Source of the DNA: Hanleya hanleyi
Lineage: Eukaryota; Mollusca; Polyplacophora; Lepidopleurida; Hanleyidae
Assembly (NCBI GenBank): GCA_036873755.1
Contig: JAVTVY010047994.1
Location: 124,001 to 188,000, forward strand
Length of the DNA: 64,000 nt
Reading direction: 5' to 3'
This document shows, piece by piece, positions 12,891 to 24,200 of this stretch (the first letter of the stretch is position 1; each line of letters begins with the position of its first letter). The position numbers and the translations under genes were made by a program. The notes beneath the pieces were generated by a model, which saw only the letters and a program-made list of their open reading frames with translations, searched no databases and was not told the DNA's origin.

Positions 12891-13566
12891 AATACAAGCG
12901 TCTAGTCCAGCATTCAATATTCAGGCGCCGCCCATTAAAGAATTTCCGCGTCCATAATCCAAAGACCCAATTTATACCAAAACATTAGCACCAAATTCAA
13001 GAAGAAAAAAATTCATAGTATACCGGTACATAAAAATGCAAGGGAGAAGCGGTCAATATTTGCCGGCAATGATGCCGGCAAGACATCATGAGGTTCCAAA
13101 AGTATCAAATCCGTATAGGATCAATATTTTTAATCTTCTAAAAATAATTTTATAATTTCGTTGTAAAATCGCTATCTATAGTATGATGTATCGGTCACGT
13201 AAGAGGCGACTAACTGGGGCACCCGTGAGGTTCCCGGATGTGAAAAGCAATAGGATAGTGCTATTGATCCCGGGTGTCAAAAAGAATAAGACCCTACCCG
13301 TGTGGTTTCCGGGTGTGAAAAGGAATAGGAACCAAACGTCGTGATATGACTGAAATAGTGTTGAAAGCGACGTTATATCATATTCACTCATTCACTCACC
13401 CTGACACGCTTTGTTTGTGACTGTTCATATGAACATCATGAGCCTCTTAAAGTACATGGGTTCATACGGCCCCAAGTCCCGGGTTAAGCGGAATTGAACA
13501 GAAGTTACGAAATGTTACGCCATATATCTTGCACGCTATGCTCGTATTTTGCTATCAGCATGCCCC
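12891..13566 (-). mobile_element. RT-element 3' fragment (copy c)
   Basis: Read on the - strand it starts with the end of the RT reading frame (IAKYEHSVQDIW near 13515-13560). It continues through the family 3' UTR and ends with the family terminus whose + strand reading is aatacaagcgtctagtcc. A SINE-like segment (13190-13403) interrupts the UTR at the point where the family normally reads 'gcgtgactgagatacat'. Confidence 0.75.
13190..13403 (+). mobile_element. SINE-like insertion
   Basis: It begins 'ggtcacgtaagaggcgacta', contains three similar 'cccgggtgtgaaaa'-type pieces and ends 'gttgaaagcgacgttatatc' followed by 'attcactcattcactcac'. This tail type recurs at 20090, 36050, 38420, 42010 and 47790. 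I associate it with molluscan SINEs. It lies within the 3' UTR of RT-element copy c. Confidence 0.55.
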
Positions 13567-14000
13567 TCATGCTTATTACAATGTAAAATCTGCATTAAAT
13601 ACAGATATATGTTTTTTTGACTTTATCGTTTTGTTTGTTTGTTTTTTGTTCTTTGTTTTTTTTTTTTTTTTTTTTTGGTGTTTGTTTGTTTTTTTTTTTT
13701 TTCTTTGTTTTTTTTTTCCTCTCTCTCTCCGCCTATTTTTTGGTTTTGTTTCGTGTGCGTGTAAACTCGTGCGTTCTTGCCGAGAGTTGGAAAGCGATTG
13801 CTTGGCCAATCGGCTGGTGAGTTACTAACGGTGTGCGAAATTTGCTTATATTATCAAACGTGAATGGTAGGTACAACAGACCCATTCTCTCACTGTCAGA
13901 GATTGTAACCTCCTAACCCTCTGTATATCTGACAGTAGAAGGTATTCAATCTGACACTTTGAGAATGAACAGACGTTGCGTTGATGATCATGTCTGGCTT
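13567..14000. other. T-rich low-complexity tract, no gene
   Basis: A nearly pure T/TTG/TTC tract occupies about 13612-13740. The remainder is unique. The open frames across the T tract are compositional artefacts. Confidence 0.7.
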
Positions 14001-14551
14001 AGCCAAGTTGACATGGCTTCGTTCGTTCCTACTACGCCATGATGCCTCTCAATGAACTTACATGTACACCCCGGGATCACACGGCTCCATGGGTCGTTCG
14101 GCTCCATCCGGTAATAAAACAAACCCCTCCCAGCTCTCTGTCCATTTGTTTTATCGAGTTCGGCAGAGAGTTTGATTGCCACGAAGAGCTCATCCGTCTG
14201 CAATCAGTCTTCAAACATCAACGGTCGGTTGAATTCTCCGCCATTATATTCGTACGGCCGATCACGTGATACGCACGATACGTTGCTGATCACGTGACAC
14301 GTAAGAATATAATGGAGAATTCAACCGACCGTTGATGTTTGAAGACGGATTGCAGACGGATGAGCTCTTCGCGGCAATCAAACTCTTTGTCGAACTCGAT
14401 AAAACAAATGGACAGAGAGCTGGGAGGGGTTGTTTAATGCCGGATGGAGCCGAACGACCCATGGAGCCGTGTGATCCCGGAGTGTACATGTAAGTTCATT
14501 CAGAGGCATCATGGTGTAGTAGGAACGAACGAAGCCATGCCAACTTGGCTA
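14001..14551. mobile_element. Large near-perfect palindrome
   Basis: A left arm of about 255 bases (starting agccaagttgacatggcttc) is repeated in inverted order up to 'gaagccatgccaacttggct'. Only about 45 bases separate the arms, around 14256-14300 (the unpaired part includes cacgtgatacgcacgatacg). There are few mismatches. It has no coding potential: open frames on the two strands mirror each other. A foldback transposon or a recent inverted duplication would both explain it. Confidence 0.85.
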
Positions 14552-16617
14552 GTCTGGCTGGGAGCATGAGGCGATTGAATGATCTTATTGTCAATATAAA
14601 AACAGAAACAGAAGACTTTCTTTCTTTAACAGAATACTGGTATTTACATAATTCATTCAATATTTCCATAAGTTTATTCTAAATAACTATGAACTATGGG
14701 AAATTCTTATTATGCACGATCGTGATGATGCAACCAGAACTAATAAGAAAATTCATACAACAGATTTTGTGTGAAAAAGAGCGACTTATCCTCTTAAGAG
14801 CAACAAGGACCGGATAAGTAAGAATGCATATAAGGGAATATACACGTCCTCCGCATCCGCTCTCTAGCTCCCTAAATCTTAGCGTATTTCGCTTTTTCTG
14901 ATTTGACCGAATTTATTATGAATAAAGGTATAATTTACCTGGAGTTTCCGCGAATTCGTCTTGCCACGTCAAACGTACAGTCTTAATTGTCATCCATGTA
15001 TACGACATTATTTGAAGTACACGTTGACCCTATCAACTGACAAAAGAGCTGCATTTTAGAGCGTGCACTTCCACCCCTCTGCCAATCAAATACAAGCTTC
15101 TTGCATCGTGGGATTTTTTATTTTTTTATTTTTTTTTCACTTCAGTCGCGTCTATAGATTATGTCTATTCAATGCGCTGTGAAACCATACACCTATGCGC
15201 TGCTTTCTGTATACAGTCTCCAAAGTACACGAGGCGGATTCTGGGTGCGTGAGATTTATTTGGGGGCCTCTGAATAGAAGCGGACAAAATTTACATTTTA
15301 ATTTTTCTTCAAATAATATATGGAATCTTTCTCTTATAAAAATCCGATAATCTCGTGGTGATTCCATCTTTGCTTCGGAATTTATGGCATAATGGCACTT
15401 CTCGAATTACATTATCCTTTAGTGTAGCAGAATCGTTTGTAGTTGGATTGTTATGGCACGCTGATCGCTTCTTTTCAGCCATTGCGATTTGTAATGTATT
15501 ATCAGCAGGGCGAGAAAAAAACAGTAGTAAAGATGCTATAAATTACAATTTTTGTGAAAATTCAAGCACGCACGCGGAATTTCCCGTGTATTATTCCTGG
15601 TTGACGCATTCTAATGTTTTATTTATTTGTTTTTAATGAACGTATAATGCTCGCCGTTCAGCCACGCAGTATGGTTGGTAACTGAAAACGTCAATTTAAG
15701 ATACCGTTATTTTATCGCATGTCGTTCTGTTTAGCACGCATCGTTGTATTCATCGCCCGGGAACCTCGGATTCTTTCCAATCCTATATATTTATATACTG
15801 AAAATTCTACAAAGGCAAGTAGAATATTTCTGGGCATTCGTAATTATGTACAAATGAATACAGTGAAGCGGCAGTTTGTCGAAGTCAACTGCTCGTGTGA
15901 TCGAATGTACAAGCTGGCACAAAGTTTGAATATTCAATTATACAGTAAGATGAATCCAACGTTGAAGTAATACAAATTTTCAGGCCTAAACATTGCGTTT
16001 TATTGGAAGACACTGCGTTTTTGATAATCGCGTTTTATACGCCCCTTCAGCCGCGAATCCATCCATAGAAAAATAAAAAAAATAAAATAAAAAGAGAGAC
16101 TCAGAACAAATGTGTTTTGATCGCATGAATTCTGATGGAATGACCGAAAATTGTTTCTTCAGTAGCATTCCACATTGGAGGGCGTGCATAATTTACAGTT
16201 AGAGAAAACTCTTTGTTATCAACAAGCAAATTAATTGAAAGTAAAATGTGTTGCTACGGAAGCATCTAGTCTCCAATGTGATTTTCTTTTAAATGTCGAG
16301 ACAGCACGTCGAAAGTTCCAGATACTGCGTCGAAAAATTGTGTTACTAAACCCAAATTTCAAGATAACAAGTCGAAAATTGGGGTTATTAATTCAACACT
16401 TCAAGTTATTACCCCTCACCCCCAAATCGACGTAATTAACTAATTAACAACGGTAACGAACCCCTGTGATCTGAAAAGGCTTGGGTTCTGCTGGTAGCGA
16501 CGTCCCGATGCCGCTCCTCTGTGCATGGTCTGTATATAATGTACTAGTATATGTTATATTGTGTTATTGGGGATCTGGACCAATATCAGAAGTCTAGGCC
16601 GGTTTTGTGGGAGGCAA
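14552..16617. other. No supported gene
   Basis: Unique AT-rich DNA with an A/T homopolymer patch near 15114-15137. Short open frames at 15355-15636 and 15719-15970 have no recognisable domain and no convincing splice context. Confidence 0.45.
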
Positions 16618-16715
16618 TGTGGCCGGGGTGGTTAGAGCGAATGTCATGTATGGACAGTCGGCTGGTGTCACAGTCGTTGAGGGGTCGATTCCGACCAGAG
16701 TCAAGTTGTTATTTC
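16618..16715 (+). mobile_element. tRNA-like SINE head
   Basis: An A-box-like stretch 'tggccggggtggttagagcg' near 16619-16639 is followed about 45 bases later by the B box GGTCGATTCC at 16683-16692. Together they have the spacing and words of a tRNA-Ser/Leu-like internal RNA polymerase III promoter. I do not see a full cloverleaf, so a SINE head is likelier than a working tRNA gene. Confidence 0.5.
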
Positions 16716-18149
16716 TTAATTGTCTGCAGGTATATGCCTGCATTCTGATGGAAATCTTTTTCCCCGTGGCCGGACCACTGTACGTTGTCTGTACATATGT
16801 AAGGACATATCTACGATTTTACAACTTTTAATGGCACCTCCGTTCTTTGCTAAACATTTTATAATTTATCAAGGATATATGACCTGTATTAGAAGAAAAG
16901 CCGCCAGGTAGCACTGGATGGAACACTTACCTTTAATATATGACTGATCTATTAGAATTCAGAGCACGAGCAGAATAATCTCTGCATTGATCAGTAGCCA
17001 TTTTGTTGCACTATTTTTCGGACCTTCCATATAAATATCTTCCGTTAAAACACATGCATGTCATTTCCGTCCTGTCTTACAACTCAGACGATGGAAAAGA
17101 GAAGTAGCTGTTCAGTAATTAATCGCAAGTTGCCGAAAAACTGTTTATGCCGGATCACGAGACCCTTTTATGATCCGGAAATTCCATCAGACCCCCCTTA
17201 AAGGCATTACTATTAAATTATTCCGGACCGAATGTTTTTAGATGCACGTCATGATTTATACCATATCTGCTCGATCCAGAGCGCCAAAGAAACTGGTAAC
17301 ACCACAAGTTTGATTTTACGGTCTAAGGTGTCCGCATGAACAGGCACAAATGAACCAAATTTTGACCGGGTTTTCTCCAAATTTGCTGCACAGGTCAATG
17401 AAAATGCCGGATTTAATTTTGAACTGACCAATTAAATGCTTAACACTTAGAGGTATCCCGTCATGCATTAATGTTTGTATAAAACACCATTCTATTCAAC
17501 TTTTTATTAGATAACGTAAAGTGACGAATGATATATGTTGATGAGTACATTATAGGGTACCGTATTCCTGTGATCTCGTCAAGGTCGATAACACGCTTCT
17601 GTAATGGGATTAGAAAGAAGAAAAAAACCTCGACTTGAAGTACTCGATGTTGCACAATAGGGGAAAGCACATGTTTGCGCAATACTGGTTGATAAAAAAG
17701 CTATTGCGGCAAGATTTATGGAGGTGTGAAATCCTCGACGGTAATTTCGGACATACAGACATAAATATTTGAAGATATCTTATCTCACAGATCATCTTTC
17801 CACCCCTACAAACATATTGAATTTACCGGTATCAAATCATCAATACCGAAGGCGGAACTAGTGAAACTAAAATAAGCCATATCTCTATAAAGCTGCCATT
17901 CATTGTCTTCACACTATCATGCCAATGCAGTGTATTCCGGGTACGGGACAATACTATATAGAAACTTATGTCAACAGTTCACATGTCTTTTTATTCGTCG
18001 TTATATGCAGTTTTTCTTAGAAGCAGAACATCTAAATCCTTCCGATTGTTTTTTTTTTTTTGGTTTGGAAACTTATATGCAGCGTCCTTATAGCTCTGAC
18101 CGTGAAACGGGATACAACTAAACAAAAAAGTCTCGATTAATGTTAATAT
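16716..18149. other. No supported gene
   Basis: No conserved domain or bounded repeat recognised. A poly-T run is at about 18049-18061. Confidence 0.45.
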
Positions 18150-18762
18150 AAAGATATTGAAAGGACCCTGGCGCGTTTTGATGAGATTTTGGTCCCCATA
18201 AGGTGCGGTTTGGAGTGTCAAAATGAAATATCACGTACGAAAGAAATTTCTGAGTTAACGTAAAATATATTATCTTGTCTTATGCTGGAAGTGTTCTCTA
18301 GGCCTTGGGCCTTAAATTATTTTTTAATTCCAGTATCTTGAATTAGTGGATTTGTGCAAAATCGATTATTTTGAGGTGAAAATAACACACTTTTCTCCCA
18401 GTAAACATAAGAAGCCAGTCAAGAACCAAGATGAACTTAACTCCGAGATATTGACCATCTCTTTAGTGTTGCTCAAAAACGGTTTTGGTTCTGGACTGGC
18501 TTCATATGTTTACAGAGAGAAGAAGATGCTGTTTTCACATTGAAAGTGGCGATTTTGTACAAATCCACTACTTCAAGTTGCTGTTATTCTTAAACCCTAA
18601 AACCCAGAGCCTAGAAAATACTCAGAGCATGTGACGTGATAATGTACTTTACGCTAACTGTACAATTTCTTTCTTACGTGATATTACATTTTGATATTCC
18701 AAACCGCACCTCATTGGGGCCAAAATCTCACTAAACCGCCCCAGGTCTTCTCTTTTGATATT
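18150..18762. mobile_element. Imperfect long palindrome (foldback element)
   Basis: The left arm from about 18153 (aaagatattgaaaggaccct, then ggtgcggtttggagtgtcaa) pairs with the right arm ending near 18762 (ttgatattccaaaccgcacc, then ccgccccaggtcttctcttt). The pairing continues inward: 'agtggatttgtgcaaaatcg' is opposed by 'cgattttgtacaaatccact'. It is older and more diverged than the 14.0-kb palindrome. No coding capacity. Confidence 0.7.
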
Positions 18763-21209
18763 TTTTCTCAAAGTTCATTCTTATGTTTATGTTTATGGGC
18801 AAGTATGGCATCGTATGTCAGCAGCATCTTAGGATACTCGGTGCTGCAATATAACTAAATTTCTGCCAACAAAACAGTGAAACGAGCAACCTTTAGAGTT
18901 TCATAAAATCAGTCCCAAATCCCGTTTTTAAAGTAATTACTTTGGAAGAGATTGACCAACAAGCCATCCCGCTGTAACAAAGTCCGTATAGAGAAGTCAG
19001 TTGCTCATCCGTTTCCATGTAACATAATCTGAAGCTAATATCCTTGTCTTGTGAGAAGAGTTTGGTTTGAGAGTATGAGCAGACACAGGTAGTATCCCAA
19101 AACATGTTCATTAAGATCAATGCTCGTATAACCTTCCTTCTTCCGCCTCTAAGAAAAGTTTATTTCCCCTGCACGGGTTTTCCATAGAGGGGGTGACCCG
19201 GGTATACTATCGCTGTCAAGAGGGGGCTCGTGTCAGGTGGCTGCATGTCAACTCTTTACAAGGCCCAGAACGTCTTAAAAGCATCGTCGCCACGCATTAC
19301 TGGATGCGCAGGTACATCGCTGCAAACTCGGGGAAGTCCCCGATCGTTTGCCCCGGGGGTTTAAAAGCAGTCGCCCCAAATAATAGCGATGATACCTGGG
19401 GCCTGGACCAGCACCTGTAAGTCGCATGTGGAGCAATGTATGAGGAATGTAAGGAACAGTATCGGCCGTCCTGCAAATATTCTGGCAGTAATGCAGCCTA
19501 TGTTCCCATGTGGGACTGCCAAGTGGTAGATGCCAAGCTGTCAGGATTTGATAGTCAATTAGCAACGTAAGGATCTTTTTATTCGTTCGCTTTGATCTCC
19601 AGCTCTACCTTTTGCAGATTGTCTCATTGTAATTTTTGTAATTTTTTTTTTGCTGCAGTTAGGGCGAGTATACTTTTTCAAATTAAGAAAAGGAATGCCG
19701 ATCTCGAGCGTATTCAGCTGCATGCTCTTTCCGGTTACATTCCCTCATTAATAACGGAAGCTCCATCCCATATGCGATTCAGCATGAGTAGCACCGTACA
19801 TGTGTTGCCTGTATTTGTGTTAGTTTGTTTATATACAGGTATGCCATATTACAATGTAAGTAGTCGTTGTTTCCCAGACAGACATTTCAGTTCTAAAGAG
19901 ACGAAATGACTACACATACCGGATTCTTCAGAAGAATTTGTTCCTCGTGCGATTAAAGTTTGTCTCACAGGGAATGAATTTCAGTTGGATCACCCGAACG
20001 TGATCTTATTTAGAGTCTAATAATCATTCACGACATGGCTAGGCGTTTTCAAGAGTAAATACAAGGCGGCGGCATTCGGAGCGCTCGGTTACAAGTAAAA
20101 AAATGTTGAAAGCGACGTTAAATCCTTCCTTACTCACTTACGTGAATGATCTCTTTGGTTTTTCTGCATCTGAATCTTTCTGGTGTTTCATGTCAAGTTT
20201 TCCGCCTTTGTAATGAGCATGACTCAGTCATACAAGCATGTCCGTTTGTTTCTGTGGATATGAGTTATAGAGATACTATACGATATCACACCGGAGGATG
20301 CAGATTCATCTGCGAAAGCTCATGTCCAATAAATCATATTAGTTCCTTTTTTCCAGCGATACTACGTTATTTGATATCAACCCGTGTGATCATGACGTAG
20401 AACAGGCGCAAAAGCATGTAGCTAGCACGTGCAAATAAAACACCGAAGTCGATTTCCCTGTATAGCAGTTTAACGAAGCCAGTCGTTGCTTAATCGGTGT
20501 TGCCATATAATATCTAAAATCACAATATATATATCAATTCATATACATTTACCTCAATTTTGTCGTTCGACCGATTTTCCCCAGCGAGTCCAATTTTATT
20601 TTAATTGGATATATAATGTCGTAATTATCGAAATAAAAAATTATTGCGAACATGGTCTGTTGAAATATACGTTCATACCTTATAAGGATATATTGATAGT
20701 GCCTTGTCCAGTGACTTAATAATATTTTCCGGGAGATGAATTATGATACATTAATCTTTGAGCCCCGGGAATCACCAGATATAACGTACAAAGACATAAG
20801 CCTTAACAAAAGTTAGATACCTAATGAATCGATATTGGTCACGTGATCAGGACATGCGTTAGCCAACCAGAATGCAGAGGGTTGCAGTGTATCCACACAA
20901 TAATGGTTATTTCCTCTAAGTATACATGTTGGCTCGTCCAATCAGAATCGATTTGGTAACAACGAGCAGACAATGATTCGCAATCATCATTGCAGCTTAT
21001 TGATTGGGTAATTTCACTCTTTGGTCTCACACTTCCAAAGAAGTATGTCCTTATATGGCTAACTGACTCAAGGTTTACAAGGGCCACATTTTCGATACCA
21101 TTTATAACAATTCCGGGCAAATGAGACAAGTTTTTCATCAGTATGTAATATATTTAGTGATGTTGAAAGCGATTTGAATTCATTTATCTTTATTTTTTTT
21201 ATTTTTCAG
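18763..21209. other. Upstream region of the ETS gene; SINE tail
   Basis: A SINE tail ('atgttgaaagcgacgttaaa' then 'ccttccttactcactta') lies near 20100-20140, and a diverged relative near 21160. The promoter and first 5' UTR exon of the downstream gene should lie here or further upstream. I cannot place them. Confidence 0.4.
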
Positions 21210-21246
21210 TACTCCTGCCATAGATTTGCAGTCCAGCATGGCTGAT
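21210..21246 (+). other. ETS gene exon 1 (start codon)
   Basis: An acceptor (atttttcag) precedes the exon and a GTAAGT donor follows it. ATG at 21238 gives the codons M-A-D, ending in phase 0. The exon is also open upstream of the ATG, so the true start could lie in an earlier exon. Confidence 0.6.
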
Positions 21247-24200
21247 GTAAGTTCTTCGATTTTTCTCTATATTTTCAACTTGTTCAATTCAATTTAATCT
21301 TTTGAAACCTTCAGTTCGGGCTTGTACATTTAATCTGATGGCGTTCTCGAAAACAGAGAAAAGGGCAAATTAATGTACAACGTATATCGGGACGTCAGGT
21401 GGATTACTTTGTACACTGACGAAAAAGTTATGGAATATTCCATCACTATAGCACCAGGGTGACGTTTTTTGAGTGTAGACTTGTTATTATCCAAGATCTG
21501 TGAACTGGAGTGAGAGAGTTTCTGTTGCGTAAATCTTGTTCAGATGTCCGGTTCCTTAACTCCTACGTTTTTTTATGTTGCTCCTACGTGTATTTATGTT
21601 GCAGACGGATTTCATAGAACTGTTGACCTACTCGATGGTAGACGACCCTTCCTCATTACTTCCCACTTGTCTTCATTCACAAAGTAAGTACTATATGTTT
21701 GATTATTTTTTCGCCTGCAATTAATTTTCTCTTGACATGTTCTCTGGAACTGCATTGTAGATGTGTTGCATATGAACATAACAGCTTGTACCATGGAGAA
21801 AAAAGAATCCTCGGCTCATTTCGACAGTTTTTTGTATAATTATCAGGAGAAATGAAATTAATAATAGACATCTGATTATTTTGGGATCACGCTTTCTTAT
21901 TAAGGCATTGACGATGGTGTTGCAAAGGTAACCTCTATGGGGGAATCGAATCCGTTTACTCGACGATCAACACCCATGCCCACTGGCATGCTGCAAATGG
22001 AAGCGCGTTAAGATTCGATGTGGACGAATGGTCTAACGCGCTTGAATTTAGTGTAGGTCACACGTTCTCTTCCCATTCCGAGATCTCCTTCACCGTAGTA
22101 CCTGGTATCACTTTTGCTTACCAAGAAATGTTGTGCTAAACGAAACGTTGGTTTGTATAAGCGAAAAGTGCGAGTTTGCACGCCGACATACTGGTGAAAT
22201 TTACGGAAAAGGACCGTCAACAACTAAACAAAATTCGGAATCGTCGCTTTGGGTCCTTTCATCAAAATCGTTTAAGTAGTAGCATCGTCAACGTCTGTAA
22301 ATGTGGTAAAGTTGTAGGTTTAATTCCGTTTGTCTTTTGATGCAGCCCAGATTTTTCCGTTTACTATGATCCGTTTGCAATTGATACTACGTACTTGAAT
22401 AGAAAAATATAATTGATTAATTTAACTATAATAAACTGCAACTGTGTTTCATTTCTTTACAGGTCCGCCATTTTGCTTCGACAACGACGAAAACAATAAT
22501 TTCTCGCCAAATATCCACAGAGATTTCTTAAACTCAAGCTTGGACAGCAGCAGTAAGTTCATTTCCTTATAAGAAATTAACAAATCTGAACATTTCAACT
22601 CAGAATTAATCTCCGTTCTGAAGCCGCAGTAAAACGTTTGGTATATACGGGGGCCACACCTTCCGTAGTCTTTTTGCGCGAACATATAGCCATGTTTCAT
22701 AACGACTCATTCATTCTGTCATTTCCTATTACTCGGTCATTTATCCAATCGTATTAGTCAATAACGTACAGGACACTTCCCTAAAAATAACATTTCTTTT
22801 AAAATAATCGTCAGTATAATCAATAGATTGTTAACTATAGTCTACATATTAACTATCAAGGATATAGAGATTTTATTTGTATAAATCTTGAAAAAATTTC
22901 CCATTGTGACAAAAATATCGTTGACGTCAACAATGTCTATGGTGATCCTATTAGTATACTACTTGTATTGCGTTGTTGCAGGTAGTTCACATGAGGGCAG
23001 TGATTGTGACTGTTCAGGTTGGAGTATGACCAGTATGTCGTCCAGTTATCCCTGTTACCCAAAACCAATCTTAGACGACGACGATGAAAGTGGTATGGAT
23101 ATACAATTCTCGTTAAACCTATTCTCAATCCCACACACCTAATTACGGGCGAAGCCAAGATATTCTGTTTTTTTTTTGTTTTTTTTTTTTTTTTGCAGAA
23201 TCTTTTTGAAAATCCTGGAGCAAAGAAGAACAATCGATAAAAACTATTTCAGATGTTATTTCAGTTCAAAGCTCCGCCAAACAATTTTGGGAATTCGGTC
23301 CGTTTCTCCGGATTTAGGTGCCATTAGTAGGCCTAATTGTTTTGTACCGATAATTTGATTATGGGCACAACATTATTTATGGACGATCGCTTCTTAATGA
23401 ATGTCGGATAAGAAGTTGTGTTCTGGTCGGCCTAAGTATCTTGTCCATTACGATACCATCTTTTCCTGTATCATTCTTATGAAGATGTTTCATTTAGAAA
23501 ATCTGCTATGATTACGGTATAGTTAAAATCAGTGTCACAAACTCGCCATGTCGATTCCGAGACAAAGCCATACGAAGTAACATGGCGGCTCAGTGACATT
23601 CATCGGTAGAGTTCCTTAGGGGAACCAATGGGTGTGTTCCCTGTTAACCACACGTTTAGGGATGAAACGCTAAAAGTGAGGTTCAGTTTGAGAAGACGTT
23701 TTAGCCCGAACGCGTTTAGAGTTTGAACATCTTGGCCTTTAAATACAGGTTTTAAATACATGTGTTTAGGTTTAAAACACCTATGTGTTTAGGTTGTAAA
23801 CACCTATCTTGTTTAAAACCTAAACGCCTATGTTATGTGTTTATAAGCTAAACACCACGTTTAGGCTGAAACGTGTTCCCTAACTGAACATCACTGTTAG
23901 CGTTCTAACCCTGAACATGCGATTTACAGTGTACTAGCCACGTACATGGTAGATTATGGATGTCGCGATACGAGAAATGCTGCCTTTATGCCGCAAAGTA
24001 CGGTCCGTTCAATTTTGTTTTGACAAATTCCAACTAAAGCAAGAAAATTCACTCCTTTCTGTTCGGAAACTTATACACACAGTGTTGAAAGTAGAGAAAT
24101 ATTTTGTTCAGGCAGAAATTCTTTCATGGACGACGGCTGAATATTGAATGTCGGATGTGACGCTTGCTATATTGTATAGAGTGACATATATAATTTAGAT

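Noticed and set aside
13529..13828. 99-codon Phe/Cys-rich membrane-like frame
   Set aside because: It is created by a T-rich tract. The opposite strand is equally open with Lys runs.
16618..16715. Genuine tRNA gene
   Set aside because: A- and B-box words are present, but I cannot fold acceptor and anticodon stems. A SINE head explains it better.
23640..23890. Regulatory or telomere-like repeat built on 'gtttagg'
   Set aside because: The words are irregular in spacing and orientation. It looks like a decayed inverted repeat, not telomeric sequence.
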